A DNA stretch of 64,000 bases, taken from Achatina immaculata. Its lineage: Eukaryota > Mollusca > Gastropoda > Stylommatophora > Achatinidae. The notes beneath the pieces were generated by a model. It worked only from the letters and a program-made list of their open reading frames with translations, ran no database searches and was not told where the DNA came from. The stretch lies in assembly GCA_009760885.1 (NCBI GenBank), contig CM019699.1, forward strand, positions 44,360,768-44,424,767, read 5' to 3'. Shown in pieces: positions 28,701 to 43,700 of this stretch (its first letter is position 1; every line of letters starts with the position of its first letter). The position numbers were made by a program, and so were the translations under genes.

Positions 28701-31700
28701 TTCTTCTTCTTCGTTCGCTTCTACCACCAAAAACCGCACTGTGATCCTACTGAATTCACGCCTGTGGTCCTTGTTAGGTCCCGTGGTCCACCGTGTGGTC
28801 CCTAAAAAGACCACATGAGATCCACGAGAGGACCACAAGGGGTTCAGAGTATCACAGGGCTTTAGCCTGTATTCTTGGTGGGTCTCAGAAGCAGGATTGC
28901 GTGACACCGTGGTTTTCATTGCACCAGTTTAGTCTAGGGTTGGACTTTCTCACCGGAAGACCTCGACGTCCTGTCTGATATGCTACAGGACTGCTAGAAA
29001 ACAGAAAACTCAATATAAGAAAATATAAGAAAACTGTTACAGTGCTACATGTTGACATTCATTCTTTCATTCATTAGCATGTCCCTTGTGGAACTTTGCC
29101 TCTCTAACAGCTCTCTCCTGAAGGCCTCTCAGCTGTAAGCAAGATGCTCTGTTGCTGATGCATCCATTTGCAAATTATCAAAGACATCTTGCAGCCATCT
29201 TCACCTTGATATTCCTTTCTTTTTCTCTTTCCCCATTGTGCACCCTTCCAAGACTCTCTCTTCCAAACTCTCATGACATTCAATTTGTTCAAAATACTAT
29301 TACTATGTTTATTTTCTTTACTAGCCAACTTTTTTCAATATTAAGTTCTTGTAGTATGGATATATATTTGTACTTTTTGTGTCTGATTCATATTCAAAGG
29401 CACTTATGTGCTTCTCAGATGTTTTGTTAAGTGTCCAGGTCTCACAGGCATATGTTGTGATGGGAAAGATGCATGCCCTTAAAAACTTTATTTTTGTAGT
29501 TCTGTCTGCCCCTCTCCACAGCTTCTTTAGTTGTTTTAACTTCTGATGAGTGGCACGTTACTCTTTTGATCTCCCTCACTGTATTCTCCATTTTTAGTTA
29601 ATAAAGATCAAAGATATTCAAAACTCTCCACCTCTTCCAATTTCTCCTCACTGATATATACTTCAGTTGCCTTATGTGTTTTGTTACAAGGGGTGATTGA
29701 TAAGTTCTCGGCCTAAGGTACAACGGATTATTTGTGGACAATTTTTTGGGGTTATTTCTCAAAACAGTCCCTTTGCAAGTTTATGCACTTAGTCCAGCGA
29801 TCCTGGAGCATACGGATCACTTCTTTGCAAAAGTCATGCTGACAATATTAACATATACTGCTACACACTGATAATATTACCATATACTGGTACACTCTGA
29901 TAATATTACCATATACTGCTACACACTGACAATATTAACATATACTGTTACACACTGATAATATTACCATATACTGCTACACACTGATAATATTACCATA
30001 TACTGTTACACACTGATAATATTACCATATATTGCTACACACTGATAATATTACCATATACTGCTACACATTGATAATATTACCATATCTTGCATGTCTT
30101 TGACAATAACCTGACAGAACTGAAACTGGAAACAGCAGAGATGTGATCTAAGATGCAGCATGCAACCTGGACTGACACAAAACACACTTCTCATATAACC
30201 TGCAGGACAACAAAAACTAGTTCAAGCTTGAGGCAGGTTATGAGAAGTTTTGCTATAGGATGACCTAAGACATGTCTTGTTATGAGAAGACTTCAGGCAG
30301 ATCTTGTTATGGGAAGACCTAAGACATGTCTTGTTATGAGAAGACTTCAGGCAGGTCTTGTTATGGGAAGACCTAAGACATGTCTTGTTATGAGAAGACT
30401 TCAGGCAGATCTTGTTATGGGAAGACCTAAGACATGTCTTATTATGGGAAGACTTAAGGCAGGATTTGTTATGGGAAGACATTTATTCCAGAAATGGACC
30501 ATCACTGGAAAACTCCAGAGCAAAAGAAAGAGATAGGAAGGCAAGACCCAGAAAAAAAAATGACACAGAAGAAAGACAAGGACATGATATGCACCTCAAA
30601 GAATGCCCGAACACAATCAAAACTGCATGCCCTTTATCTCGCGAACTGTCCCAAATATAACATACTTTTTTCTAACCTAGGTCAAGGCAGCTGAGTCAGG
30701 ATTACTAATAAAATCCAAGAATAATCCTCTTTGCTTACGATCTAAAAGAAAAGAGAGACAGGCTTTCATTTATGTCTTTGTTGCTATCATGACTTCATCT
30801 CTAAGCCATGTCTCACAGTTTCTGATGTTGTTTACACATCACAGATCTTTCTTTGTTGTGTATTTCTGGCAAAGTGTAATTTCCTTTCATGCTACTTTTA
30901 GAGACATTCACCCACAGAGATTTTGCTTGAAATCTGTCAGTAAATAATATGTTGATACTGACTCACTTACAGCCTGGTATATAAATATATCACTGAACAC
31001 AGAACATTTCAAATGCTGACATACTTGAAAGGAGTGTCACTGGGCCACTACAAACACAATCCACTGTAACCAAGAACAAACCATCACTGGGCCACTACAA
31101 ACACAATCCACTGTAACCAAGAACAAACCATGAAAACAGTCACTGGGCCACTACAAACACAATCCACTGTGACCAAGAACAAACCATGAAAACAGTCACT
31201 GGGCCACTACAAACACAATCCACTGTAACCAAGAACAAACCATGAAAACAGTCACTGGGCCACTACAAACACAATCCACTGTAACCAAGAACAAACCATG
31301 AAAACAGTCACTGGGCCATTACAAACACAATCCACTGTAACCAAGAACAAACCATGAAAAGTCACTGGGCCACTACAAACACAATCCACTGTAACCAAGA
31401 ACAAACCATGAAAACAGTCACTGGGCCATTACAAACACAATCCACTGTAACCAAGAACAAACCATGAAAACAGTCACTGGGCCACTACAAACACAATCCA
31501 CTGTAACCAAGAACAAACCATGAAAACAGTCACTGGGCCACTACAAACACAATCCACTGTAACCAAGAACAAACCATGAAAACAACATGATTCTCTGCTT
31601 CTCATCTTCAGCAAGTCTTCCTCTCTCCCCTGCACAAATGCTTCCTTTCTTCCCACCCTTAACATTGGTGAGACATAACACTGGCTTACCTGAAGTATCA

Positions 31701-34700
31701 TCTGATACAGGTGAGACATAACATTGGCTTACCTGAAGTATCAATTGATACAGGTGAGACATAACATTGGCTTACCTGAAGTATCATTTGATACAGGTGA
31801 GACATAACACTGGCTTACCTGAAGTATCAATTGATACAGGTGAGACATAACATTGGCTTACCTGAAGTATCAATTGATACAGGTGAGACATAACATTGGC
31901 TTACCTGAAGTATCAATTGATACAGGTGAGACATAACATTGGCTTACCTGAAGTATCATTTGATACAAGTGAGACATAACATTGGCTTACCAGAAGTATC
32001 ATTTGATACAGGTGAGACATAACACTGGCTTACCAGAAGTATCATTTGATACAGGTGAGACATAACATTGGCTTACCGGAAGTATCAATTGATACAGGTG
32101 AGTTTATCACAAAAAGCTCACCAACTAATCAACCTTGCCATGCACACACTTCACTATAATATGTATCTCACTTGTGCTTCTTCAATCATTAAATCAATGT
32201 TTTACATTTTCTCTAGACCAATACTATGACAACTGGTACTACACCATAAATCTTCTACATGGTAACAATGTGGCAGGGCACCACGACATCTATGCATTAC
32301 CATAATTTCTCTGCAGCAGGGCACCAAGACATCATGTTTTACCATAATTTCTCTGCCACAGGGCACCAAGACATCATGTTTTACCATAATTTCTCTGCCA
32401 CAGGGCACCAAGACATCATGTTTTACCATAAGTTCTCTGCCACAGGGCACCAAGACACCCCATGTTTTACCATAATTTCTCTTTGCGGCAGGGCACCACG
32501 ACATCTCATGTTTTACCATAATTTCTCTGCAGCAGGGCACCAATACATCATGTTTTACCATAATTTCTCTGCGGCAGGGCACCATGACATCTCATGTTTT
32601 ACCGTAAGTTCTCTGCAACAGGGCACCATGGCATCTCATGTTTTACCATAAGTTCTCTGCAGCAAGACACAACATGCTATGTTTTACCATAAGTTCTCTG
32701 CAGCAAGACACAACATCCTATGTTTTACCATAAGTTCTCTATGGCAGGGCACCATGACATCCCATTTCTGTAGTCAGAGTTTGTCTACTTTTAGTCTGTA
32801 CTAAATACTCTATTCATTTCTGTAGTCAGAGTTTGTCTACTTTAGTCTGTACTAAATACTCTATTCATTTCTGTAGTCAGAGTTTGTTTACTTTTAATCT
32901 GTACTAAATACTCTATTCATTTCTGTAGTCAGAGTTTGTTTACTTTTAATCTGTACTAAATACTCTATTCATTTCTGTAGTCAGTTTGTTTACTTTTAGT
33001 CTGTACTAAATACTCTATTCATTTCTGTAGTCAGAGTTTGTTTACTTTTAGTCTGTACTAAATACTCTATTCAGTTCTGTAGTCAGAGTTTGAAAAAGAA
33101 TTACTCTAAGCTGTTACCAAAACTTCATATCAACTCTGAAAATAGGTTCTATCCAGTCCAAAAAATCTCTCTCCCTCACTTTGTCACTCTCTCACACACA
33201 CATACTCTCTCACACACACTTACACTCTGTCTCTCTCACACACTTACACTCTGTCCCTCTCACACACATACACTCCCTCCGTCACAGACACACACACACC
33301 TACATGCACTCTCTTTAAAAAAAATCCCTCCTCTTTATCAAAAAATCTCACAACTGACCAGTGGGGCTGTGGATCAGCCCACCAAACAAAAAGACCTGGT
33401 CAAGAAAGAAAACTCGAGCCACACTCTTCAGGGGCTTACACCACCTCAAACTCTCAACCGGGACTTTACCACAATGATCTTTCGCTTCTCTTTCTTAGCT
33501 TAACTCTCGTCTGAACACATGGCTCCACCTCCAGTACTATAACATCTGGAGATCATGCTGTGCTGTCTGCGCAGCTCTTCCGCGGGCACAAAAGCCTGCT
33601 TGTGCCCACACCTAAGGGCAGAATAACGTACAGACTAAAGCAGATTTGTTGGAAGTTCGTGGTCTGCCATCTTTCAAGTTGTTGACCGTCAAAGTTTTCG
33701 ATAATTATTTCTCCATATATGCACAGATAAAGTGAGGACTGCACAAAAACCAACCAGTATGGAGAGCAAACTATCAACCAGTATGGAGAGCAAACTATCA
33801 ACCAGTATGGAGAGCAAACTATCAACCAGTATGGAGAGCAAACTATCAACCAGTATGGAGAGCAAACTATATAATACTATGCTATGAATGAAACAAAACA
33901 AAAAAACCCAGCCAACGAAAATGGCAACAAGAGATGCCACGTCACTTGAGTGGGGGCGTGGTCTCCACCACCAATCAGCTTAGGATTTTTGTGGCCAGTT
34001 TTGTTTGTTTTTTTTTTCTATATACGGTTCCGTGCAAGTCACTGGTAAATTCCAGGCGTTAACTTGACATTCATTATCTTCTGCCTACCTCAGTGTGACC
34101 AATTGTCGGGAAGGGCGGGTGATGTATGTTATGACGTGCGTGGCCGTACAGCACAAGGATTTATCACGGCTGACATAGAACATGTTCTACTCAAACGAGT
34201 AATGTTAGACTGGAGTGCCCGCACAGTCAAATGTCACGTGCTCTGATAAATGTTTCGGTCCTAAACTATTACACTGAACTTCAGACAAATGATACTGAGG
34301 CCGTAAAGTTACATCTACAAACCTGACATAAAAACCATACAGTGTCAGGAAAGTTACCTCTATAAACTTGACATAAAAACTATACAGTGTCAGGAAAGTT
34401 ACATCTATAAACTTGACATAAAAACTATACCGTGTCAGGAAAGTTACATCTATAAACTTGACATAAAAACCGTACAGTGTCAAGAAAGTTACATCTAGAA
34501 ACTTGAGAAAAGAACAGATTTCTGAAAGAACCGACAACTGATCTTTGTCAATATACGTTTGTTGCGAATCCCAAATGAAAGGAAATTATGTTGTTTTTTT
34601 TTTCAATACTATGTTTTCTTTTCTTAATATTTCCACGTGTGATGGGATATACTCTTGCATGCTTCGCCCTGCAGGTGAAATGGTGGTATTTTGGGCTGTA

Positions 34701-37700
34701 AGATAAGTAAATTATTAAACAACGCCAGAGTACACAAGTGTGTATACTTTTAATTAGAGCAGACCCGTATAGCGCCCTTGACATGTCCCACAGACAGGCC
34801 GCCATCATGCATGGAACCTAACTCCAGCTGTCTGGAATCGATTACCTTCATATTCACATCATTCGCGAATAGCCCTGTGGCCACGAACTAGTAACTGGAT
34901 TTCAAATTGTATTCGGTCGCCTAATACCTACTCGTGTTTGACCTAGTGTTTAGAACCCGGTATTAGATACATCACTGCCGAAAACACGCGAGAACAAGAA
35001 AGACTGTGCGCTGAGGGAATCCTAATGAAAAAAAAAAAAAAAAGTGTGCGAGAGGGAAAGAGTGAATCCCGTATTATACGAGCCAGCTCCGTATTTTAAG
35101 AGCCTGTCCCATCGGGACACCTAAATGCCCCGTATTTTAAAACACGGCCACATACTGTCCCGTATTCTCATCTCTGACTGCCACATTTTCGGAAATAACT
35201 GACATGTCGGTGTTTGTGTGTCCAAGCTGTGAGGGAAACGTTGTGTTAGGACAAGACACGGTGCATCACTGGACTGTTTGATGAGCTCACTTAAGACATT
35301 TGTTTCTACGGCAAATGTTCAAGAATTGAAAAAAAAAGCAAACAAACAAAAGACAGTCCACGAAAACTGGAGGAAGATGTCTGGACAGCTGGAAAGTTAT
35401 GAGATAACGTATCAAAGAAGTATCCAAACCTGACTCAGCTTCCTACGCTTCACTTCAAACATGCTCTTTAGTCGTGCACAAAGTTTTGTCTAAAGAAAAA
35501 AACTCGACTCTCAAATGTCTAATGATTATAAAGTACAATTCTGAGCCCAGAACAGATTTATTATTTCCGTAGAAATGTTGGCACTGCGAGGAACATTCAC
35601 TGGGGCATGTGAACGTAACTTATAAACCTAGTTTAGTGATTACAATTTGGGGGGGGGGGGGGAATTAACCTCGTAATTTTAAACATAGTTTATCTTCAAT
35701 CATTTTAACACCCCTAGTCGCTTCAATCAAAATGAATCCATTAATCAAAATGGAAAAATTCACACAGAAAGGACAGATATTGAAGAAGTCAATCAATTTG
35801 CATAACTTGGCAGCTACACAGACCAGGATGGTGACACCAGAAAGTTGGACTTAGAATTGCAAAAGCAGTATCAATCTTCAAGAATCTTGAGAACATATGG
35901 CATTTAAAAGTTATAAGCACAAAAACCAAGTTAAGACTATTCAATTCAAATGTAATATCCACTCTCATTTATGCATGTGAAAGCTGGAAAACAACTAAAG
36001 AAATAGACAAGAAATTAGACTATTTTGAAAACAAATGCCTAAGGAAAATACTCGGCATCAAGTAGAACAAATTCAAGAACAATACAGAGATAAGACAGAT
36101 GAGTGAACAACAACCAGTCTCATGGGTGATCAGGAAAAGGAGATGGACATATGTTGGTCATTTGATGAGAAGAAATGATCAGAGAATCCCAAAACAAGCT
36201 ATCAAGTGGAACACAGCAGGCCGAAGAAAAAGAGGCAGACCGCGTGAAACTCTGAAGAGGACATTGTTAAGAGAGGCCAAATTAACAGGCATAAAATCCC
36301 TTGATGAGGTTGAAAGACTCGCCAAAGGCAGGGAAAATTGGCGAACTAGGTTGAGAGCCCTATGTGACGTTTAACGGCGCGGGAAGGATATAAGATATAA
36401 AAGATAAGTCGCTTCAAACTTAGAAAAGATGGTAAGGTGTTTTTTGAGAGAGAGAGAGAGAGAGAGAGAGACGGAGACAGAGAGAGAGAAACGACAACGA
36501 CGGGTACTATAAAACAATGGATTCATAATGTAACCCTTCAAATTGTGCCATCGACCACAAATATGTGAAAAATGTGATCTATAATCAGACAGGAAGTGTA
36601 CTGTACGTGTACATCTATTCTTGTCTCAAACTGTCACGTCTGATGTCACCTGACGGAAAGAAGATTAGCTAAAACAGTCTGACCTGCCACAAGCGTGTAC
36701 ATTCTCTGATGTCAGCGCAGCAACACCAAGCAGACACGCCAGACAGCACTCTGACAGATCAACAAACCATGCTGTTTGAAAAGGTTCCAGTTCTGCTGGT
36801 CATCATCTCAATGCCACGTGATTACTAAAAATAGCCATGACGCCAGGGTCAAAGAGTGTAACTGATAATAAACTCATAACACACCCCAGAGGTTTACAAC
36901 GTGAAGACAGACGGCTCCCTGGCCGAGGATGTCAAGTCTAAGATGCAGGAATGTGTCCCGAGTCAAGTGTCTATGTTACCGTACATGCAAGTGAAGATAT
37001 AATGATGAGAACCCTTCTAGCTGAGATTTAATACACTGGGGAGAAGCCATGGGCCGTTTGGGTTGAAAATGTCGGACTGGGAGCTGGGACGCTGAAATTC
37101 ATTGATATATCCATCCGCACGTTCATACTGAATGGATGGCTGTTGTGACGCTGTTATTCATTGTCCATACTTACGCCAGACCTAACATTAGCGGTGCAAC
37201 CACACTAGACCTAACATTAGCGGTGCAACCACACTAGACCTAACATTAGCGGTGCAACCACACTAGACCTAACATTAGACGTGTAAGACTGCCATCGTGG
37301 TTATCATGACCTACAGGTTAATGATAAACTACAGTGGGCCCTTGAGAGCATTTGAAACTCGAAGAAAACTTCGAAAGTCGAACAAAACAAATGCAGCCAC
37401 CCGAACGAAAACAAAGAATCACGTGGTCAGTTCTCACGTGACTTGGCATCTGCCAAATTCAGCGCGTTTTCCATGTGCATTTTTATTGCGATATCTTCGG
37501 ATTTTCTTTTTGTTCTTATCTTTAAAATGACACGTTCATGATGGCACCAAAAAGGGCTACCAGGACTGAAAAGCCTAAGAGGAAGAATGTAATGAGCACG
37601 ACAGAACTGAACTTATCACTAAATGAGGAAGTGGTACACGTGCATCGGAGCTGGCTGAGTTGACTATAGCCACCATACTAAAGAAGGAAGTCACTAAAGC

Positions 37701-40700
37701 GACTAGTGTAGCGACAGAGATGGACTCCCCCATCAGTAAAGGATTCCCCGCCAGTGGAAGAAGCAGAAAAACTCGAAGGTTTGGATAAATGTTAAGGTAC
37801 TATATTGTCATTACTACCAATCTGATGATGCTAATGTATGATCTAGTACATCTTAGCATTACCATACAAGTTTAAAGAGCCAATATCTGTACTTTAAATC
37901 TTTTACAATGTGTAAGTTTTTGGGGGTCTAGAACGGATTCATTCAATTTACATTATTTCTTATGGGGAATTTAAACAGGAAAGTAGAATGGTCTCCCGGG
38001 ACGGATTGTGTCGACTTGTAAGAGCCCACTGCATAACGCTTTTCAGGACTCTCTAAATTTACAAATTATTGGGGGGGGGGGGGAGAGAGAGAGAGAGAGA
38101 ACAACAACAACAAAGCACGGAACTTCCAATACATAACTGGGATATTTCGCGCGGGCTGGTCTGCCCCACCTTAAGGGTCAGTTCGGTCAAATAACATTTA
38201 TATCTGGACTGAAATACATTAGTACGCTTTCAATTTACAGGATCTTGGTTTTGGGATTGGCAAGTTTATAACATCTAATGTTGATCTGTCTACCGGTTTG
38301 TCTGACAGTATTACAGCAAGGATTGGCAGACATTCAGAGTGTAATGAGAGCGAAAATAAACATCCAAAGAATGTAATGAGAATGAAAATAATCATCCAAA
38401 GAATGTAATGAGAAAGAAAATAAACATTCAAAGCAATAAAGAAAATAAACATCCGAAGAGTGTAATGAGAAAGAAAATAAACATCCAAAGAAAGTAATGA
38501 GAAAGAAAATAAACATCCAAAGAGAGTAATGAGAAAGAAAATAAACATCCAAAGAAAGTAATGAGAAAGACAATAAACATCCAAAGAATGTAATGAGAAT
38601 GAAAATAAACACCCAAAGAGTGTAATAGAATGAAAATAAACATCCAAGAAAGCTTAAAGAATTTTTTTTTTAAACGCTAAATTGGTTTTAAACAACACTC
38701 TTATACAATGTCAAAACAATGACTATCTGAGGCAGGAATGTCAAATACTTTTCTTACTGTATATATAATCTGAGGTGAAGCAGGAATGTCAAACACTTTT
38801 GTTACTGTGTACATACAAGTATAATCTGACTAAACAACTTTATAACTGCTGGATCTTTGTAAAACCGCTTCTAACCATTTCATAACTTGGTGCGGATGTA
38901 CACACATACAAGCTACACAATATTTCCGTTTATCGTCTTCGACTGTTAGGGAAGATGTTGGATTTGGAATTTGCCAAGTATCATTCTGCTTTCTCTTTTG
39001 GCAGATCTGTATAACCTGTGACAGGTACAAAGAAATAATGTATGTGTTGTACACGTGTTGTACAGTCTCCCTGAATTTACATATTTTGTCTTCACTCTTG
39101 GCCAGTCTCTTAGCGCGTATGTCATTATACTAATCAATCTATTTCATACTATTTCCGTAGTCATCGTTTGTTTCCTTTCTATTCTCTCTCTCTCTCTTAT
39201 GCCTGAACCAACCTAAAATGTGACTCACCAACAACCATTAAGCTTTGTACTGCAAGTGGGGAGTGTTTGCTCTCACGCCATGGCCAGCCTGACTTTATCT
39301 TCTCCCCCAGGGCCAGCCTGACCTTTATCTTCTCACTCAGGCTTCCTCTACGTCCATAAATCTCTTGAGCTTTTATCTTCTCTATCTAAACATACATTTG
39401 TACTCTGACTACCAACTCTTCTACACCTAAAGTAATTTCTATGTTCTGCCAGAATAAATTTTCATCAGAAATTTCTGTACCAAAAAAAAAACTAGAAGGA
39501 AGTTCTACTTATTTTAAAAATATGGGCTAGCTTATAATTATAAATGTGCTACATTTCATTTTATTTAGACCGCCTAAATACCATTACTTTTTGGGATTAC
39601 AATAGACTTCATAATGAAAAAATGCTGCACAGGTAACACAGGTACTGACTGGGTACATGGGACCCAACTAGAAGACCTTGATTTTGCTGATGACATAACT
39701 CTTATCAGTAATAATGTGAACTCCATGCAAGAAAAAACAAGATAGCCTGTCTTCACTGGCTAGCAAAATAGGACTTGAAATTAACAAGGACAAAACAAAA
39801 ATAATGAAAATTCCTCTCAATCAAAATGGAAAAATACACATAGAAGGGACAGATATTGAAGAAGTCAATCAATCTGCATAACTTGGCAGCTACATAGACC
39901 AGGATGGTGACACCAGAAAGGAAGTTAGGATCAGAATTGCAAAAGCAGCATCAATTTTCAAGAATCTTGAGAACATATGGAATTCAAAAGTTATAAGCAC
40001 AAAAACCAAGTTAAGACTATTCAATTCAAATGTAATATCCACTCTCATTTATGCATGTGAAAGCTGGAAAACAACTAAAGAAATAGACAAGAAATTAGAC
40101 TCTTTTGAAAACAAATGCCTAAGAAAAATACTCAGCATCAAGTGGAACGAATTCAAGAACAATGTAGAGATAAGACAGATGAGTGAACAACAACCAGTCT
40201 CATGGGTGATCAGGAAAAGGAGATGGACATATGTTGGTCACTTGATGAGAAGAAATGATCAGAGAATCCCACAACAAGCTATCAAGTGGAACACAACAGG
40301 CCGAAGAAAAAGAGACAGACCGCGTGAAACTCTGAAGAGGACATTATTAATAGAGGCCAAATTAACAGGCATAAAATCCTTTGATGAGGTTGAAAGACTT
40401 GCCGAAGACAGGAAAAACTGGCGAACTACTTTGCGAGCCCTATGTGACGTTTAATGGTACGGGAAGGATATAAGAAGAAATATGGCTTTGAGCACTGATT
40501 CACTGAGATGTGTAAGATGCATCAACCCCACCAGTTTATTTGTGACTGAAAGAGTTAAACCAGGCCAGCAGTATTGCTATGTTCCACGTGGAGATTATAT
40601 ACATCACATATTAACATACAAACTACAAACAGAAGAATATGTCACAGATCCAGCAGTATTGCTATGTTCCACGTGGAGATTATATACATCACATATTAAA

Positions 40701-43700
40701 TACAAACTACAAACAGAAGAATATGTCACAGATCCAGCAGTATTGCTATGTTCCACGTGGAGATTATATACATCACATATTAACATACAAACTACAAACA
40801 GAAGAATATGTCACAGATCCAGCAGTATTGCTATGTTCCACGTGGAGATTATATACATCACATATTAACATACAAACTACAAACAGAAGAATATGTCACA
40901 GATCCAGCAGTATTGCTATGTTCCACGTGGAGATTATATACATCACATATTAACATACAAACTACAAACAGAAGAATATGTCACAGATCCAGCAGTATTG
41001 CTATGTTCCACGTGGAGATTATATACATCACATATTAACATACAAACTACAAACAGAAGAATATGTCACAGATCCAGCAGTATTGCTATGTTCCACGTGG
41101 AGATTATATACATCACATATTAACATACAAACTACAAACAGAAGAATATGTCACAGATCCAGCAGTATTGCTATGTTGCACGTGGAGATTATATACATCA
41201 CATATTAACATACAAAATACAAACAGAAAAATATGTCACAGATCCAGCAGTATTGCTATGTTCCATATGGCAATTACATACATCACACATTAACATACAA
41301 ACCACAAACAGAAGAATATGTCACAGATGTCACATGGAAACAAGAAAATGGCAAGAAACAACAAAAGACTGACTGGAACAGGACAAGAAAAATGGAGACA
41401 AGTGGGCACTATGTCAGTTAGGCAGGACAAGAGGGCCAGACTAAAATTCAAGTAGTTCAGGCACAAAGACACACCTTGAAACCTTACAATACCATGGCTA
41501 ATTATGTCAATAAAATACTGGTACAGCTAGCTCTGACAGAGGCTGCTAGACTATATGATGGCTAGCATACTCTATACACACATGATGGCTAGCATACTCT
41601 ATACACACATGATGGCTAGCATACTCTATACACACATGATGGCTAGCATACTCTATACACACATGATGGCTAGCATACTCTATACACACATGATGGCTAG
41701 CATACTCTATACACACATGATGGCTAGCATATTCTATACACACACGATGGCTAGCATACTCTTTACACACATGATGGCTAGCATACTCTATACACACATG
41801 ATGGCTAGCATACTCTATACACAAAAGAACTCTGCTGTGAAACTGTAAACACAGTTCTGGCAGACAAAGTTCAGTTTCAATAAACAGATCTGTTTGTGGT
41901 GAGGAACATGAATATTTACTGGAACAAATGCATGAAATGTCTTACAGGAACATTACTGGAACGCTTACAGATCTGTTTGTACAAAACAGGAACACGGAAC
42001 AATCAACATAACAAAGCCACTTATCTAATCTATCACCAGGGCACAATATTTTGGAGACAACGACAACAATCAGGTAGAAGAGACAGAGGTAGATAGAGAG
42101 AAAAGACGCTTGATGCTTTGGCATCCTGACATGGGAAATTCTCAGTGATAAGTCTGCTGAGATGCACAAGAGATCGAGGGTTGTGGAAGGACATGATATC
42201 CTGTGGCTGTCGGTAGGGACTTTGAATGAAGAATGACAATAATTAAACTGGATATGTGTGTGTGTACACATAAATATAGCCATTTAATGCAGCAGTAGAT
42301 AACCAAATCTACAGACAATAATGTACAGGAGAACCTGATAATCACTGGAAAAATCAAGGGAAAAAGAAAGAGAGGAAGGCCAAGAGAAAAATCCATCAAT
42401 GGACTGACCAGGTGGCACAGAAAAAGAAAACCATATGAAGCAATCAGAAACATCAAGGACAGCAAAAGATGGAGAAGTATGATACCCAACACTATCCAGC
42501 ACTGCACATAACAATAATATACATACAATTTATATATAACACTGTAAGAAGGATACAAGAGATGTGACCTACAAGCCCATGTTTATAAAACTAGTCTAAA
42601 CAGAAAGTGACAGATGCTCAGTTTATCTTACCTAAACAAATTTATCACTAGACATCCTGATACTATATGGCAGCAGCCTCTCAAGCTTAGAAATAAACTT
42701 CAAGAGAAGTACAGGAAACAAGTGACAGATCACTGGCCTTCAATGCAGAAATCAAAAGTAAAAAACTACATCTTAATCATGAAAGTTACAAACTGAGAAT
42801 TGCAGTATGCAAACCAATGATTTACAAGAATACATTCATCTTACAAAAGTAAAGAATACATTCACTCGATGAAAGACAAGATCACACTCACACATTAGAA
42901 GACAGGGCTGTATCTGTCCAATGAAAAACAAGACTGAATTCACCCATGAAAGGCAAGCCACACTTATCCAATGAAAAACAATATCATGCTCACCTGACTG
43001 AAGACAAGGCTGTCTTCAGCCAATTTAAGACGAGCGTGTATTAATTCAATGAAATATAAGATGACACTCACTCAATGAAAGATAAGATGGAACTTATCTA
43101 ATGAAAGACGACACTCACCTAATGGAAGACAAAGCTGAAATCATTCAATGAATGACAAGGCTGAATTCATCCAATGAAAGACAAGGCTGAATTCATGCAA
43201 TGAAATACAAGACTGAATTCATTCAATGAAATACAAGACTGAACTCATTCAATGAAATACAAAAAGCTGAATTCATTCAATGAAAAGCAAGACTGCACTT
43301 ATCCAATGAAAAACAAGACTTTAATAAATCACACAAAAGTCACATGCTAAGAGCCTCGTACCTTGTGCCGGCCCAGGTAAACCACAGCACTGGCACCCTT
43401 TCCCAAAGAGTCCGCAGTGTTCCACGTATAATTCGCTGTGCTGATAAGGGAGCCTGGAAAGGGAGATGATTTCTCACATAAAACTTTTCATGAAACAAGT
43501 TTTTAAACACATATTTTCATACAATATTGAACTGTTTTATTTACATTCTGATATGACAGTTCAACAAACTATGCCAAAATTATTTTTCAATGCAAAATTG
43601 TATCATTTTAAAGGCAGGTGTTGCTAAGGATTAAATTGTATAAGATTAAAGGCAGGTGTTGCTAAGGATTAAATTGTATAAGATTAAAGGCAGGTGTTGC

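Noticed and set aside
36099..36374. Independent small gene with an intact 91-codon frame
   Set aside because: It is the conserved C-terminal end of a family A retroelement, repeated at 40179-40454 and 23.5 kb.
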